In this document: in pieces, positions 14,466-22,118 of the stretch
How positions within the stretch are numbered: the stretch's first letter is position 1
Layout of the letters: each line of letters starts with the position of its first letter
Assembly (NCBI GenBank): GCA_016791285.1
Contig: JAEUMX010000436.1
Coordinates: forward strand, 1-50,069
Length of the DNA: 50,069 nucleotides
Direction: 5' to 3'
DNA from: Burkholderiales bacterium
GTDB lineage: Bacteria; Pseudomonadota; Gammaproteobacteria; Burkholderiales; JAEUMW01
The notes under the pieces: generated by a model
What the model saw: only the letters and a program-made list of their open reading frames with translations
Databases searched by the model: none
What the model was told of the DNA's origin: nothing
Program-made: the position numbers and the translations under genes

Positions 14466-16393
14466 CGAGCCCCCTTGCGCATGTCGGCGCGCAGCCAGCG
14501 CACGAAGAGGCGCGCGTGAAGAGCGCGCTGCTGCGGCTGCAGCGCTCTGTCGTTGAGCTTGTAGAGGATCGCCTTCGCGTCCTTGTGCATCCAGTTCCTG
14601 CCGCCAGCCGTCTTGGGTTCGAGACGGCTGGTGAGCGCGTGCAGGCTGTTCGCCTCCAGCTCGCCGACGAGATCGAGCCACTGCGAGAGGCTCGGCTTTC
14701 GATCATCGCTGCCACCGGGCGCCGCCAGCGACTTGTGCGCCTTGAACCACTTCTTCGTCTCCGCGGCGACGGTCTCTTCCGGGACGTCAGCGGGCGGCGC
14801 CTTAGCACTGCTCGCGGAGGTCTCGCTCGTCACTCCTGGGAGCGAGGTATCGATGCGGAAGCGCCCGAAGCCCTCGTGCGTGCGCTCGCCGAGCCAATCG
14901 TTCTTGGCGGTGCGCCCCGCGAGCTTCGCGACGCCCGCCCCCGACACCTCGAAGACCGATCCACGCCGAACGGCGGCCGCGGGCATGCGCCAGAGTCGGG
15001 AGGTGCCGTTGAAGCCGTGGACCATCTCGCTGTCTTGAAGCGATTCTCCGACGGTGATCTCGTCGCCCAAGAGCTCCTTGAGCGCGGCATCGTCGAGCGC
15101 CGTGCACCAGCGCAGGTGCTCATCCCGCACGAGCAGATCCGACGTGAGCGTGAGCAGCCCTTTGGCCTCCGCCCTCGGGGCGCGCGCATCGCCAGACCAC
15201 GCGAGCTGCGCCACCTCGACGGGCGCCCCGGCACGTCCCACGCGCAGCCAGCGACGGCCTTCGAGCACGGGCGCGAGCTTCTCCGCGAGCTTCTTCAGGT
15301 CCTCTGCCGAACCCTGAAGCTCCGCGAGAAAGTACGTCTCCTCGACGATCTGCTCGATGGCGAAGAGCGAGGCGTCGGCCTGCTTGGGATCGGGACGCCC
15401 GTTTCGCAGCCGCACCCGGCGCGACGGACGGAACGTGGTCCACGCCAAGCTCCGGTTCTCGCGGTAGACGAAGAGATCGTCCTCGGGGCGCTTAAGTTTC
15501 TCCTTCGCTCCCCACGCATCGAGCCGCTTCGTCGGCGCGATCGGCTGTGCCCACCAGGGGACGTCACCAGCCGTGCCTCGCGGCTTCTCGCTCTGGAGCG
15601 AGAGCGGCGCGGGCAGCACCTCCACGCCTTCGAGGTTCGACGGCGCGTGCGGCAGCGGCAGCGCGTCGCTCACCGAGACCTTCGCCGACGTGAGCAGCGA
15701 GGCCGTGTCGCGATCGCCCCCGGCGATCAGCCACGCGGCGACGGCACCGAGCAGCGTGCGGCCCGGCACGAACGCGAGGCTCGGGATCAGGTTGTCGGGC
15801 GTCGCCGTCGCGGTGATGCAGAGCGGATCGCGGTTCTTGAGGAGCAGCGCGAGGCGGCCCGTCGACGCTCCAATCTCCCGGGACTTGCTCGGCACCTCGG
15901 ACAGCGAGAGCTTCACCCGCCCCGCGCCGGTGGAGCGACCGCCGCCGAGCGCGTCGACCTCCTGCACGAGCCTCTTCAGCGTATCGACCTGGCTGGCGGG
16001 CAGCTCGACCTCGCCAACGAGCTTCAGCCCCTTGGGCACATACTCGATGACCCGCAGCGTGTCGTCCTTCGGCGCGCGGTTGTCGAAGGCCTCGCGTGCG
16101 GTCGAGCGCCAGATGCGGCTCTCGGGGTTGTCCTTCGTGTAGAGCGAGGTGAAGACCGCGCGTTGCTGCTCGCCACCGGCACGACCTAAGAACCTTCCGG
16201 CTGCTTCATCGCCACGTAGCCTTCGCGCGGCGTCGCGCAGGACGCCCTCGACGTGCGAAGACCAGATGACGGGACGGTCGTGTCGATCGCGCGCGACGAG
16301 CGAGTCGATGCCGCCGCCACCCGAGCCGGAGCCGAGGTGGGCGTCCGAGAGCAGCTCGGCGGAGAGCGTCTGGCGAACCCACTTCTCAGACAT
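14462..16393 (-). CDS. Two-domain RAMP protein with Csx10-like second half, type III module
   Basis: 643 aa. The first unit is Csm3-like: LLSDAHLGSGSGGGGID (14-30), IWSSHVEGVLRDAARRL (43-59) and a glycine loop LGGGRSTGAGRV (149-160). The second starts at about 185 with DPLCITATATPDNLIPSLAF and VPGRTLLGAVAAWLI (to 224), the pattern of Csx10 (the Cas5-like subunit of type III-D), and later has the loop THEGFGRFRID. It may thus combine a Cas7 and a Cas5-like role, capping the crRNA 5' end next to Cas10. It starts at ATG 16393, overlapping the end of cas10 by 8 bases. No separate small subunit (Cas11) gene is seen in the operon; the C-terminal about 100 residues might do that job, which is speculation. 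Confidence 0.7.
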   Translation of the reverse strand: MSEKWVRQTLSAELLSDAHLGSGSGGGGIDSLVARDRHDRPVIWSSHVEGVLRDAARRLRGDEAAGRFLGRAGGEQQRAVFTSLYTKDNPESRIWRSTAREAFDNRAPKDDTLRVIEYVPKGLKLVGEVELPASQVDTLKRLVQEVDALGGGRSTGAGRVKLSLSEVPSKSREIGASTGRLALLLKNRDPLCITATATPDNLIPSLAFVPGRTLLGAVAAWLIAGGDRDTASLLTSAKVSVSDALPLPHAPSNLEGVEVLPAPLSLQSEKPRGTAGDVPWWAQPIAPTKRLDAWGAKEKLKRPEDDLFVYRENRSLAWTTFRPSRRVRLRNGRPDPKQADASLFAIEQIVEETYFLAELQGSAEDLKKLAEKLAPVLEGRRWLRVGRAGAPVEVAQLAWSGDARAPRAEAKGLLTLTSDLLVRDEHLRWCTALDDAALKELLGDEITVGESLQDSEMVHGFNGTSRLWRMPAAAVRRGSVFEVSGAGVAKLAGRTAKNDWLGERTHEGFGRFRIDTSLPGVTSETSASSAKAPPADVPEETVAAETKKWFKAHKSLAAPGGSDDRKPSLSQWLDLVGELEANSLHALTSRLEPKTAGGRNWMHKDAKAILYKLNDRALQPQQRALHARLFVRWLRADMRKGAR

Positions 16394-17900
16394 GGGCGGC
16401 CTCCTCGCTGGTGTTGGCGTGCTCGGTTGTGCGACCCAGCCGCCCGATCTCGGCAATCTCCACGAGGTCGAGCAGCGCGGTGATCGATGCGTTGCCGGCA
16501 GGCCGCCACGGCGACGTCACGCCCGCTTCGGCGAGGGGGGCCTTTGCCTCCTGCGGCAGCTCGGCAAACGCTAGCTCCGAGAGGGCACGCCCACGCGGGA
16601 GTTGCTCGACGAGGTAGCGAAGCTGCGAGCGTGGCGCTCGCGTGAGCTGGCCCGCGCCGCGCACCAGCCCTTGCAGCGAATCGATGCGCATGTCGCCGAG
16701 CACATCGACGGGGCGCTGCGAGAGCACGCGCAGCTCCTGGTCGCTTCCGCGCATCCAGTCGCGCGTTCGCACCTCTTCAGGCTCGTCGACCCACGCGGTG
16801 CTGAAGACGGCCCAGTCGACGACGGAGCACTTCTTGTCCGTATCGAGGCCACGAAAGCGCCGCTTCGCCGAAGTTGCGAGCTGCTCGGCGATCTCGTGCA
16901 CCCGATGAATGGGAATGGTGTGTTTGGCGATGACCACGCCCACGCCGAGGGTCAGCTCGAAGCCAGTGCTCTCCTTCTGGAGCACATCGAGCTCCTCGCA
17001 GAGCGTGACCACAAACGGCAGAGCGATCTCCGCGCGAGTCACGAGCAACAGGTCATCGCCGCCGAGCATCAGCGGGATGAGCGGCGCCTGGCCTTGGTCA
17101 GGGCAGTGCACGTCGATGGCCTTCCTCACCGCGCGTCGGAGAAGCACGCGATTGCGATGGAAGAACGCCGCACGCTCGCTGTCCGACTTACCTTTGCCGA
17201 GGCCACTACCGACGGCGTTGCCATCGGCGTGGATGAGCGCGAGGTAGCCGTTGCCGACGAGCTCCTTCAGCTCTTGGGCGCGCTCAAGCCTCTGGAGCTT
17301 CGTCTTCGCGCTTAGCAGGCTCGCGACGTCGACGGCCGTGCCGTCCTCGGTGCGCTTCGCCGCCTTATGCCGCTGCGCGACGTCGAGAGAGACGGCAGGG
17401 CGCTCGTCGCCCTGCTCGACGATGGCCGACGCGAGCCCGCGCCCGGTCCACTCGCAGGGCGCGAGCACCGGCAGCTCGGTCGAGTGGTGAACCGCGCTCT
17501 TGGTGCGCGGCTCGCCATCGATGGAGACGCGGAAGCGCAGGCCCGGCAGGTTCGAGCGCAGGAGCTGGCCGGCCGCGTCGGAGAACGCTTCCGCACCGCT
17601 CGCGAACTGAGCCTCGAAGTGCCCACCGTCGCGCGCGAGGATTCCCGCCTTCGCGTCAGCAGCGGGATCATCGTGGTCCTTCAGCGGGTCGCTCGGGTCG
17701 GCGGCAGGGTGCGACTCCGCGCTCGGCGCAAGCGCCCATCGCCCCGTCTCGCGTGCCAGCTTCGGCAGCTCAACGCGCAAGGTCTCGCCAAGTAACGCAT
17801 TGGCACCCACCATTGCGCGCAGACGAGGCGCTGAGAACAGCCATGCTTGAACTCTCTCGAACTCAATGTGCACTCGGCATACGTTGGCATCGCTATTCAT
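16386..17900 (-). CDS. cas10: Cas10, type III signature polymerase-like subunit without HD domain
   Basis: 504 aa, short for Cas10. The catalytic palm has LMLGGDDLLLVTRAE, with GGDD at 280-283, and a preceding HADGNAVGSG (224-233), so cyclic oligoadenylate synthesis from ATP should be possible. There is no N-terminal HD nuclease domain: the protein opens directly with VCRVHIEFERVQAWLF, so the single-stranded DNase activity of full Cas10 is absent. A likely output is cOA that activates the CARF-HEPN protein encoded three genes downstream. The ATG overlaps the cas3 stop (ATGA), coupling type I and type III components. Confidence 0.9.
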   Translation of the reverse strand: MNSDANVCRVHIEFERVQAWLFSAPRLRAMVGANALLGETLRVELPKLARETGRWALAPSAESHPAADPSDPLKDHDDPAADAKAGILARDGGHFEAQFASGAEAFSDAAGQLLRSNLPGLRFRVSIDGEPRTKSAVHHSTELPVLAPCEWTGRGLASAIVEQGDERPAVSLDVAQRHKAAKRTEDGTAVDVASLLSAKTKLQRLERAQELKELVGNGYLALIHADGNAVGSGLGKGKSDSERAAFFHRNRVLLRRAVRKAIDVHCPDQGQAPLIPLMLGGDDLLLVTRAEIALPFVVTLCEELDVLQKESTGFELTLGVGVVIAKHTIPIHRVHEIAEQLATSAKRRFRGLDTDKKCSVVDWAVFSTAWVDEPEEVRTRDWMRGSDQELRVLSQRPVDVLGDMRIDSLQGLVRGAGQLTRAPRSQLRYLVEQLPRGRALSELAFAELPQEAKAPLAEAGVTSPWRPAGNASITALLDLVEIAEIGRLGRTTEHANTSEEAAHV

Positions 17901-20740
17901 CGCGCAGTCTCCGAAATGTCGCCAGGCCGCACACCCACACTCGGATCCTCACTCGCACGCCAGTCCGCGATGCGGACGAGCGCTTCGAGATATGCGAGGG
18001 CGAAGGGACCGAGATGCCTCGGTTCGCCCTCTGGCACAGCGCCGGCGTCGCTCCTCTCTTCCGGCCGCCACGGGCCAAGCAGATCGGCGACGAGGCCCGT
18101 CCACCCGTGCCCGGTCAACACGAACTCGTCACTCTCCCATCGTCCCTCGGCACCGTCCTTCGCGATCGAGAAGTCGAGCGGCCACCGATCGTCGCCGATT
18201 ACGAGCAAGCTCGGCTCGCCCCGCACGCCGAAGACGTCATCGCCTTCGCCCGTCGTCGAGCGCATCACGGTGCGCGCCTTTCCGTGGTGCGTGGCCGCCA
18301 AGTAGACCGCGAGCGCCGGATACGGCTTCGTCTCGCTGTCGCGGTACTTCCGCCACATCGCCAGGGCGGAGGCGACCTCGTGGCGAAGCCCGGGGCGGAA
18401 CTGGAGGTGGCCTGCCCAGCGAACACCAGCGACGGCGCGTAGCGCTTTCAGCTCGGCATCGCTGAGCTTGTCGTCGATGGCCCACCGAAGGCGAACAACG
18501 TCTTCACGACCGCGCCGCCGCGCCTGCTCCGGCAACTCACGCGCCTGCGCCCGGAGCCTCGCGAAGTCTGCGCGGGTGGCGGAGACATCCCCCACGACAT
18601 CGGCGGCGACGACGCGCGGGCTCTTCGCGAGCAGCGCGTCGGGAATGCCGGAGCGATCAGGCAACGCTGCCTGCCACTGCGGATGCGCCTTACCGAGGTC
18701 ATGGAGCCCTGACGCCTCCACGACGGCCGTCCTCGTGTCGCCGGTCAGCGAGAGCGCGGTGCTCAGCTTCTCGGCCGCGTCTCTCGCATCCTTGAGGTGG
18801 ACATCGAGCGTCGACCAGTACCCAGCTTCAGTCCACGCATCATCTCGCAGCGTTGCGCCACGCCCGGCACGCGGCACTTCGGCGAGCACGTTTGACTTGT
18901 CGCCTGTCCAACCTTCGGTCGCGTCGTAGCCGCCAACGTCGCGCTTCAGCATGACGAGCATGCCGGGGCGGATGTCCCAGTGGTTCACTCGCTCCCAACG
19001 ATCCGCCTCGTCATCCCAGAGCCAGGCCTTCGAGGTGCTGTCCGCGAGCATTTCCGTGAGGCGGCGGGCACCTGTTCGCGACTTTTTGTCCCGCGGCGCA
19101 AGTGCGGAGACAGGACAACCTTCCTTCGCCGGCTCCAGCAACGGACCGTCGAGTTCGTCGCCGCGCGGAGGGTTGTCGCCAGACCAGTTGCGCCAGAAAA
19201 CCGTCACGTCGAGGTCGGGATCGGTGCCGCGCACGAAGGCGCTGACATCGGTGAAGCCGCCGTGAACGTCGCGCTCCGTCGAGAAGAGCCCGTGGACGTC
19301 GAGAGCGCGTGGCAGCGGGCTCGGTTTCGCCTGCAGGGCCTCGGTGACTTCCTTCTGCTTGCTCGCGTTCAAGCCAGCGATGGCCTCGGAGAACGCTTTG
19401 TCTTGAGAGAGCGGGGCGAAGGCATCGACGAGCTTCTTGGCGCGTTCGATGTCGGTGGTTTCGTAGGGGCCGATGCGCTCGATCTTCTTGTTTCCGCCTT
19501 CCTTCGGCGTCTCCCAGACCCAAGCCTGAGCGCCCTGGTCGTCGCCCTTGCGGTTCAGGCGACCAAGACGCTGAAGCATCGAAGGCCACGGGGCGAGCTC
19601 GGTGAAGAGACGATGCGCCGAGATGTCCACGCCCGCCTCGATGACCTGCGTGCTCACGCAGATGAGGCCAGGATCATCTTTCGGCAAGCTGCCGTCCTTG
19701 CGTTTGGCGTCGAAGTCGATGAGTCGCTTTTCGTGTTTCGCACGGTCTTCGCGACGGAACCGCGACGTGAGGAGCACCCTGTGATCGGTCGACGACAACG
19801 CGCCGAACACCGCGCGCGCCATGTCTACGGTGTTGCAGATGACGAGCGAAAGCGTGCCCGCCACGTGCTTCGCCTTCACGGAAGCGGCGATGGCGTCGGG
19901 CGTGACCGTCGCGAGCCTTGCTGCGCCTCGCTTCTTGCCTCCGCCAGTCTTCGGCTCCGATGCATCGGGTTGCCACCAAGCCAGAGGACGCTTCGCTTCT
20001 CTCCACCACCTGAGTCCATTGTCATCATCGAGCGCGGTCTTGAGCTTGCCTTCGAATGCGACCTGATCCTGCGACGGTTCGCTGAGCGCCTCGCGTACTC
20101 GATCCGCGGTGCTCAGGAACGATATGCCGACGGTGGCGCTCATCCACGTCGTCAGGCATGGCTTCAACGATCGGAACCGCTTTCGGCGCATCCAGTCGAG
20201 CTGCGACGTTGTCCAAAGCCCCGGCCCCATGAGCTGGACCTCGTCGATGAGCCACCGGCAGTCGTTGTTGAGCAGGCCAAAGTGAACTGGCCACTCGAAG
20301 CGGCTCATCGCGTAGCCGCGATTGAGCGCGCGTGACAGGAGCTGATCCTGAGTACCGACGAGTACCCACGGCTTCTCGGGCTGGCCGGCCCACTCGTCAT
20401 CGATGGCACCGCCCATGAGTTGATGAACCGCGACGTCGATCTCCGGCGTCTGCACCCTGAGTGCCTCGAAGTAAATCCGCAGACGCTGCACCGTCTGCGT
20501 GACGAGACTGCGCATCGGCAGGCAGACCACGAGGTGCAGCGGCTCGGGCTGCTCGTCAACGAGAAGGCGCCATGCCCACGCCAGTGCGACCTCCGTCTTC
20601 CCAAGTCCCGTCGGCACGGGAAGCACGTCAGGCAGGCCGTCGAGGGCTACCTGGGCCTGCCAGCGGTAGGGCTTGAATCCTCCGGTTACGGTCCTGAAAA
20701 AACTCGTAAAGCTCTCCGCTCGAGGGTCAGTCGGCTTCAC
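17897..20740 (-). CDS. cas3: Cas3 helicase-nuclease, type I-G arrangement (C-terminal HD)
   Basis: 947 aa. Superfamily 2 helicase motifs lead: PVPTGLGKTEVAL (Walker A, 41-53), LIDEVQ (164-169), MSATV (200-204), then STQVIEAGVDIS and QRLGRLNRKG. The HD nuclease is at the C-terminus: SGLHDLGKAHPQW (HD at 680-681), AATHHGKAR (HH about 818-819), RIADWRAS near 925. Helicase-then-HD is the order of type I-G Cas3, which unwinds and degrades target DNA recruited by Cascade. The start is GTG 20740, preceded by GAGCGGG and overlapping the stop of a short upstream frame (GTGA). It is the first gene of the nine-gene operon. Confidence 0.92.
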   Translation of the reverse strand: MKPTDPRAESFTSFFRTVTGGFKPYRWQAQVALDGLPDVLPVPTGLGKTEVALAWAWRLLVDEQPEPLHLVVCLPMRSLVTQTVQRLRIYFEALRVQTPEIDVAVHQLMGGAIDDEWAGQPEKPWVLVGTQDQLLSRALNRGYAMSRFEWPVHFGLLNNDCRWLIDEVQLMGPGLWTTSQLDWMRRKRFRSLKPCLTTWMSATVGISFLSTADRVREALSEPSQDQVAFEGKLKTALDDDNGLRWWREAKRPLAWWQPDASEPKTGGGKKRGAARLATVTPDAIAASVKAKHVAGTLSLVICNTVDMARAVFGALSSTDHRVLLTSRFRREDRAKHEKRLIDFDAKRKDGSLPKDDPGLICVSTQVIEAGVDISAHRLFTELAPWPSMLQRLGRLNRKGDDQGAQAWVWETPKEGGNKKIERIGPYETTDIERAKKLVDAFAPLSQDKAFSEAIAGLNASKQKEVTEALQAKPSPLPRALDVHGLFSTERDVHGGFTDVSAFVRGTDPDLDVTVFWRNWSGDNPPRGDELDGPLLEPAKEGCPVSALAPRDKKSRTGARRLTEMLADSTSKAWLWDDEADRWERVNHWDIRPGMLVMLKRDVGGYDATEGWTGDKSNVLAEVPRAGRGATLRDDAWTEAGYWSTLDVHLKDARDAAEKLSTALSLTGDTRTAVVEASGLHDLGKAHPQWQAALPDRSGIPDALLAKSPRVVAADVVGDVSATRADFARLRAQARELPEQARRRGREDVVRLRWAIDDKLSDAELKALRAVAGVRWAGHLQFRPGLRHEVASALAMWRKYRDSETKPYPALAVYLAATHHGKARTVMRSTTGEGDDVFGVRGEPSLLVIGDDRWPLDFSIAKDGAEGRWESDEFVLTGHGWTGLVADLLGPWRPEERSDAGAVPEGEPRHLGPFALAYLEALVRIADWRASEDPSVGVRPGDISETAR

Positions 20741-20853
20741 ATCCCGCTCTTGTTTGTTCTGTAGCTGGGCATGCGCTTTCCTCGAATCCAGTCACGACGG
20801 CTCAACGGCTGAACTGAGTCGGGCAACGGATGCTTTGGATCTAACTTATCCAT
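20737..20853 (-). CDS. Possible 38-residue small ORF translationally coupled to cas3
   Basis: On the minus strand an ATG at 20853 opens MDKLDPKHPLPDSVQPLSRR and ends MPSYRTNKSGM-stop. Its TGA (20739-20737) overlaps the cas3 GTG. Every other junction in this operon has a similar overlap, so this could be a real leader peptide or the tail of a lost gene whose stop still couples cas3. A second in-frame ATG at 20772 would give 11 residues. The frame is open up to a TAA at 20898. No family recognised and no strong ribosome-binding site. Confidence 0.25.
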   Translation of the reverse strand: MDKLDPKHPLPDSVQPLSRRDWIRGKRMPSYRTNKSGM

Positions 20854-21248
20854 CTGCGATTCCGGAGCACAGTCGCCATTGGCGCGGGGGCGGCTTTAGA
20901 ACGCCTCTCCGCGCCTACCTGCTGAACGACGCCGAACGCTCCGCCAAAACTCCGCACCGCCGGGGATATCGAGTCGGCCCAAAGCCCGGCGGGCTGAAGC
21001 CGGCGCCGGCAGCGAAAGGCGGCTGCCGACCCCTTTACTGCCTCATTCAGAACTTCGAGTGTCAGACCAGTCATTTTCCCTCCCTGGTACACGAGGCCGG
21101 CGGCGTGGACAGCACCACGGCTCGGGCTCGTGCGAATCGTATGAGTATGCGAAGAGAGTTTACCTCCCTAACAGGCTCATGACGTGCGCCTGTTTTGACC
21201 CACCGAAGCTTTTTCAGGCGAGGACAGACTTGTCGGACTACCCGGAGG
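20741..21248. other. Gene-poor stretch upstream of the cas operon
   Basis: About 500 bases between cas3 and the nucleotidyltransferase pair. Apart from the short coupled frame and the csb1 fragment I see no gene. The cas operon promoter should lie here on the minus strand, but no convincing -35/-10 pair was found. A perfect 7-base inverted repeat (AACAGGC 21170-21176, GCCTGTT 21188-21194) lies between the two leftward units and may help end transcription from the right; it lacks a clear T-tract in that direction. Confidence 0.4.
20985..21074 (-). pseudogene. 5' fragment of a second csb1 (cas7, type I-G) gene
   Basis: From ATG 21074, with GGGAGG just upstream, the frame reads MTGLTLEVLNEAVKGSAAAF then RCRRRLQPAG. 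This is very close to my recollection of the N-terminus of many Csb1 proteins (LTLxxLxxAVxGSAAAFRxRTxLQPAGGPGDKVFPP). After the LQPAG the similarity stops and the frame runs into unrelated residues. So only about 30 codons and the translation-initiation site survive. The intact csb1 at 5472-6593 has a different N-terminus, so this is not a duplication of it but a relic of another type I-G operon. Confidence 0.5.
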
Positions 21249-21506
21249 TCACGTCGGAGACGTGCGCGCAGGCGATTCTGCAGGCAGGTGATCTGGCGGA
21301 TCAGTTCGGGCTGCGCGGATACGACGACGTGGGGCGGGCGGCGCTTGCGAGAACCACTGAGCGAGCTCTTCCATCTCCTCCAGCGCGAGGACGACGCGTT
21401 CCAGCGGCAGCGCTGCCCACCTTCGCAATTGCTCGCGGCGCGCGCCTTCCCAGGTGGTCAGGCGCCAGTCGATCGCGTCCGGCTGTTCTTCAGTCTTCAC
21501 GACCAT
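21249..21506 (-). CDS. Small partner protein of a nucleotidyltransferase toxin-antitoxin-like pair
   Basis: 85 aa. The N-terminal half, AIDWRLTTWEGARREQLRRW followed by LPLERVVLALEEMEELAQW, resembles small helical proteins often encoded beside minimal nucleotidyltransferases (xDWxLTTxEGxRxxQ...ALExMxELA). The C-terminal third is Pro/Arg/Ala-rich and may be degenerate or read beyond the ancestral end. Its start overlaps the end of the nucleotidyltransferase gene by 17 bases, so the two are co-translated. Which of the two acts as toxin cannot be told from sequence. Confidence 0.5.
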   Translation of the reverse strand: MVVKTEEQPDAIDWRLTTWEGARREQLRRWAALPLERVVLALEEMEELAQWFSQAPPAPRRRIRAARTDPPDHLPAESPARTSPT

Positions 21507-21999
21507 CTTCCAACATCATGCGAAGGTGTTCGATGTCGATCCTGTCCTGGGGCCTGCCCGCTGCCTCCTTCATGCGGATCAACGTGGGGACGGAAACGAA
21601 GCGTACGGGAATCGATCCGCGGAGCGGCTTGACGAGCGCTTGGGGATACTCTTCGTCGAAAGGGAAAGGCTCGCGCACGAACAGGTCGATCGGCGTTTCG
21701 CGATGTTCGTCGCTCCAGAACTGCAGCACTTGCATTCCTTTCTCACGAATCCATGTTTCGCGCAGCGCTGCATCGGCGAACTGCACCGCAGTGATCGGCA
21801 CCGTGGGTCGATATCCGAGCTTTGCCAGCGCGGCGAAAGCGGACTCGATGTTGTCCGGGACCAGCCGAGCCACGAGATCCAGGTCCTTCGTGAACCGCAG
21901 ATAGCCATGCGCATTGACCGCCAGGCCGCCGGCGACGAGGTAGCGCACACCTGCGTCCTCCAAGGCGGAGACGACGGCTTCGAAGCTGGCGAGCTTCAC
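21490..21999 (-). CDS. AbiEii-like minimal nucleotidyltransferase
   Basis: 169 aa. The motif YLVAGGLAVNAHGYLRFTKD followed by LDLV is the nucleotidyltransferase signature (GG...x9...DxD: D60-L-D62 region). A third acidic position in TPIDLFVREPFPF and the C-terminal LIRMKEAAGRPQDRIDIEHL are as in the AbiEii/DUF6036-type family found in toxin-antitoxin and abortive-infection modules. Members transfer nucleotides to tRNA or protein targets. It is the first gene of a leftward two-gene unit next to the CRISPR-Cas operon. Confidence 0.75.
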   Translation of the reverse strand: MKLASFEAVVSALEDAGVRYLVAGGLAVNAHGYLRFTKDLDLVARLVPDNIESAFAALAKLGYRPTVPITAVQFADAALRETWIREKGMQVLQFWSDEHRETPIDLFVREPFPFDEEYPQALVKPLRGSIPVRFVSVPTLIRMKEAAGRPQDRIDIEHLRMMLEDGRED

Positions 22000-22118
22000 G
22001 GTCGATGGATCCTGAATCCGGCGGGCATGAGCGCCATGGTGTCCGAATTAACTCGATACGCCAAGTGACCGTGCCGCGCCTTGTCGTCGCTGCTGCGGCC
22101 GCAGACTATGTGCCGCTG

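Noticed and set aside
21059..21904. A plus-strand frame across the nucleotidyltransferase pair
   Set aside because: Antisense to a gene with a clear nucleotidyltransferase signature; Ser/Arg-rich without any domain.
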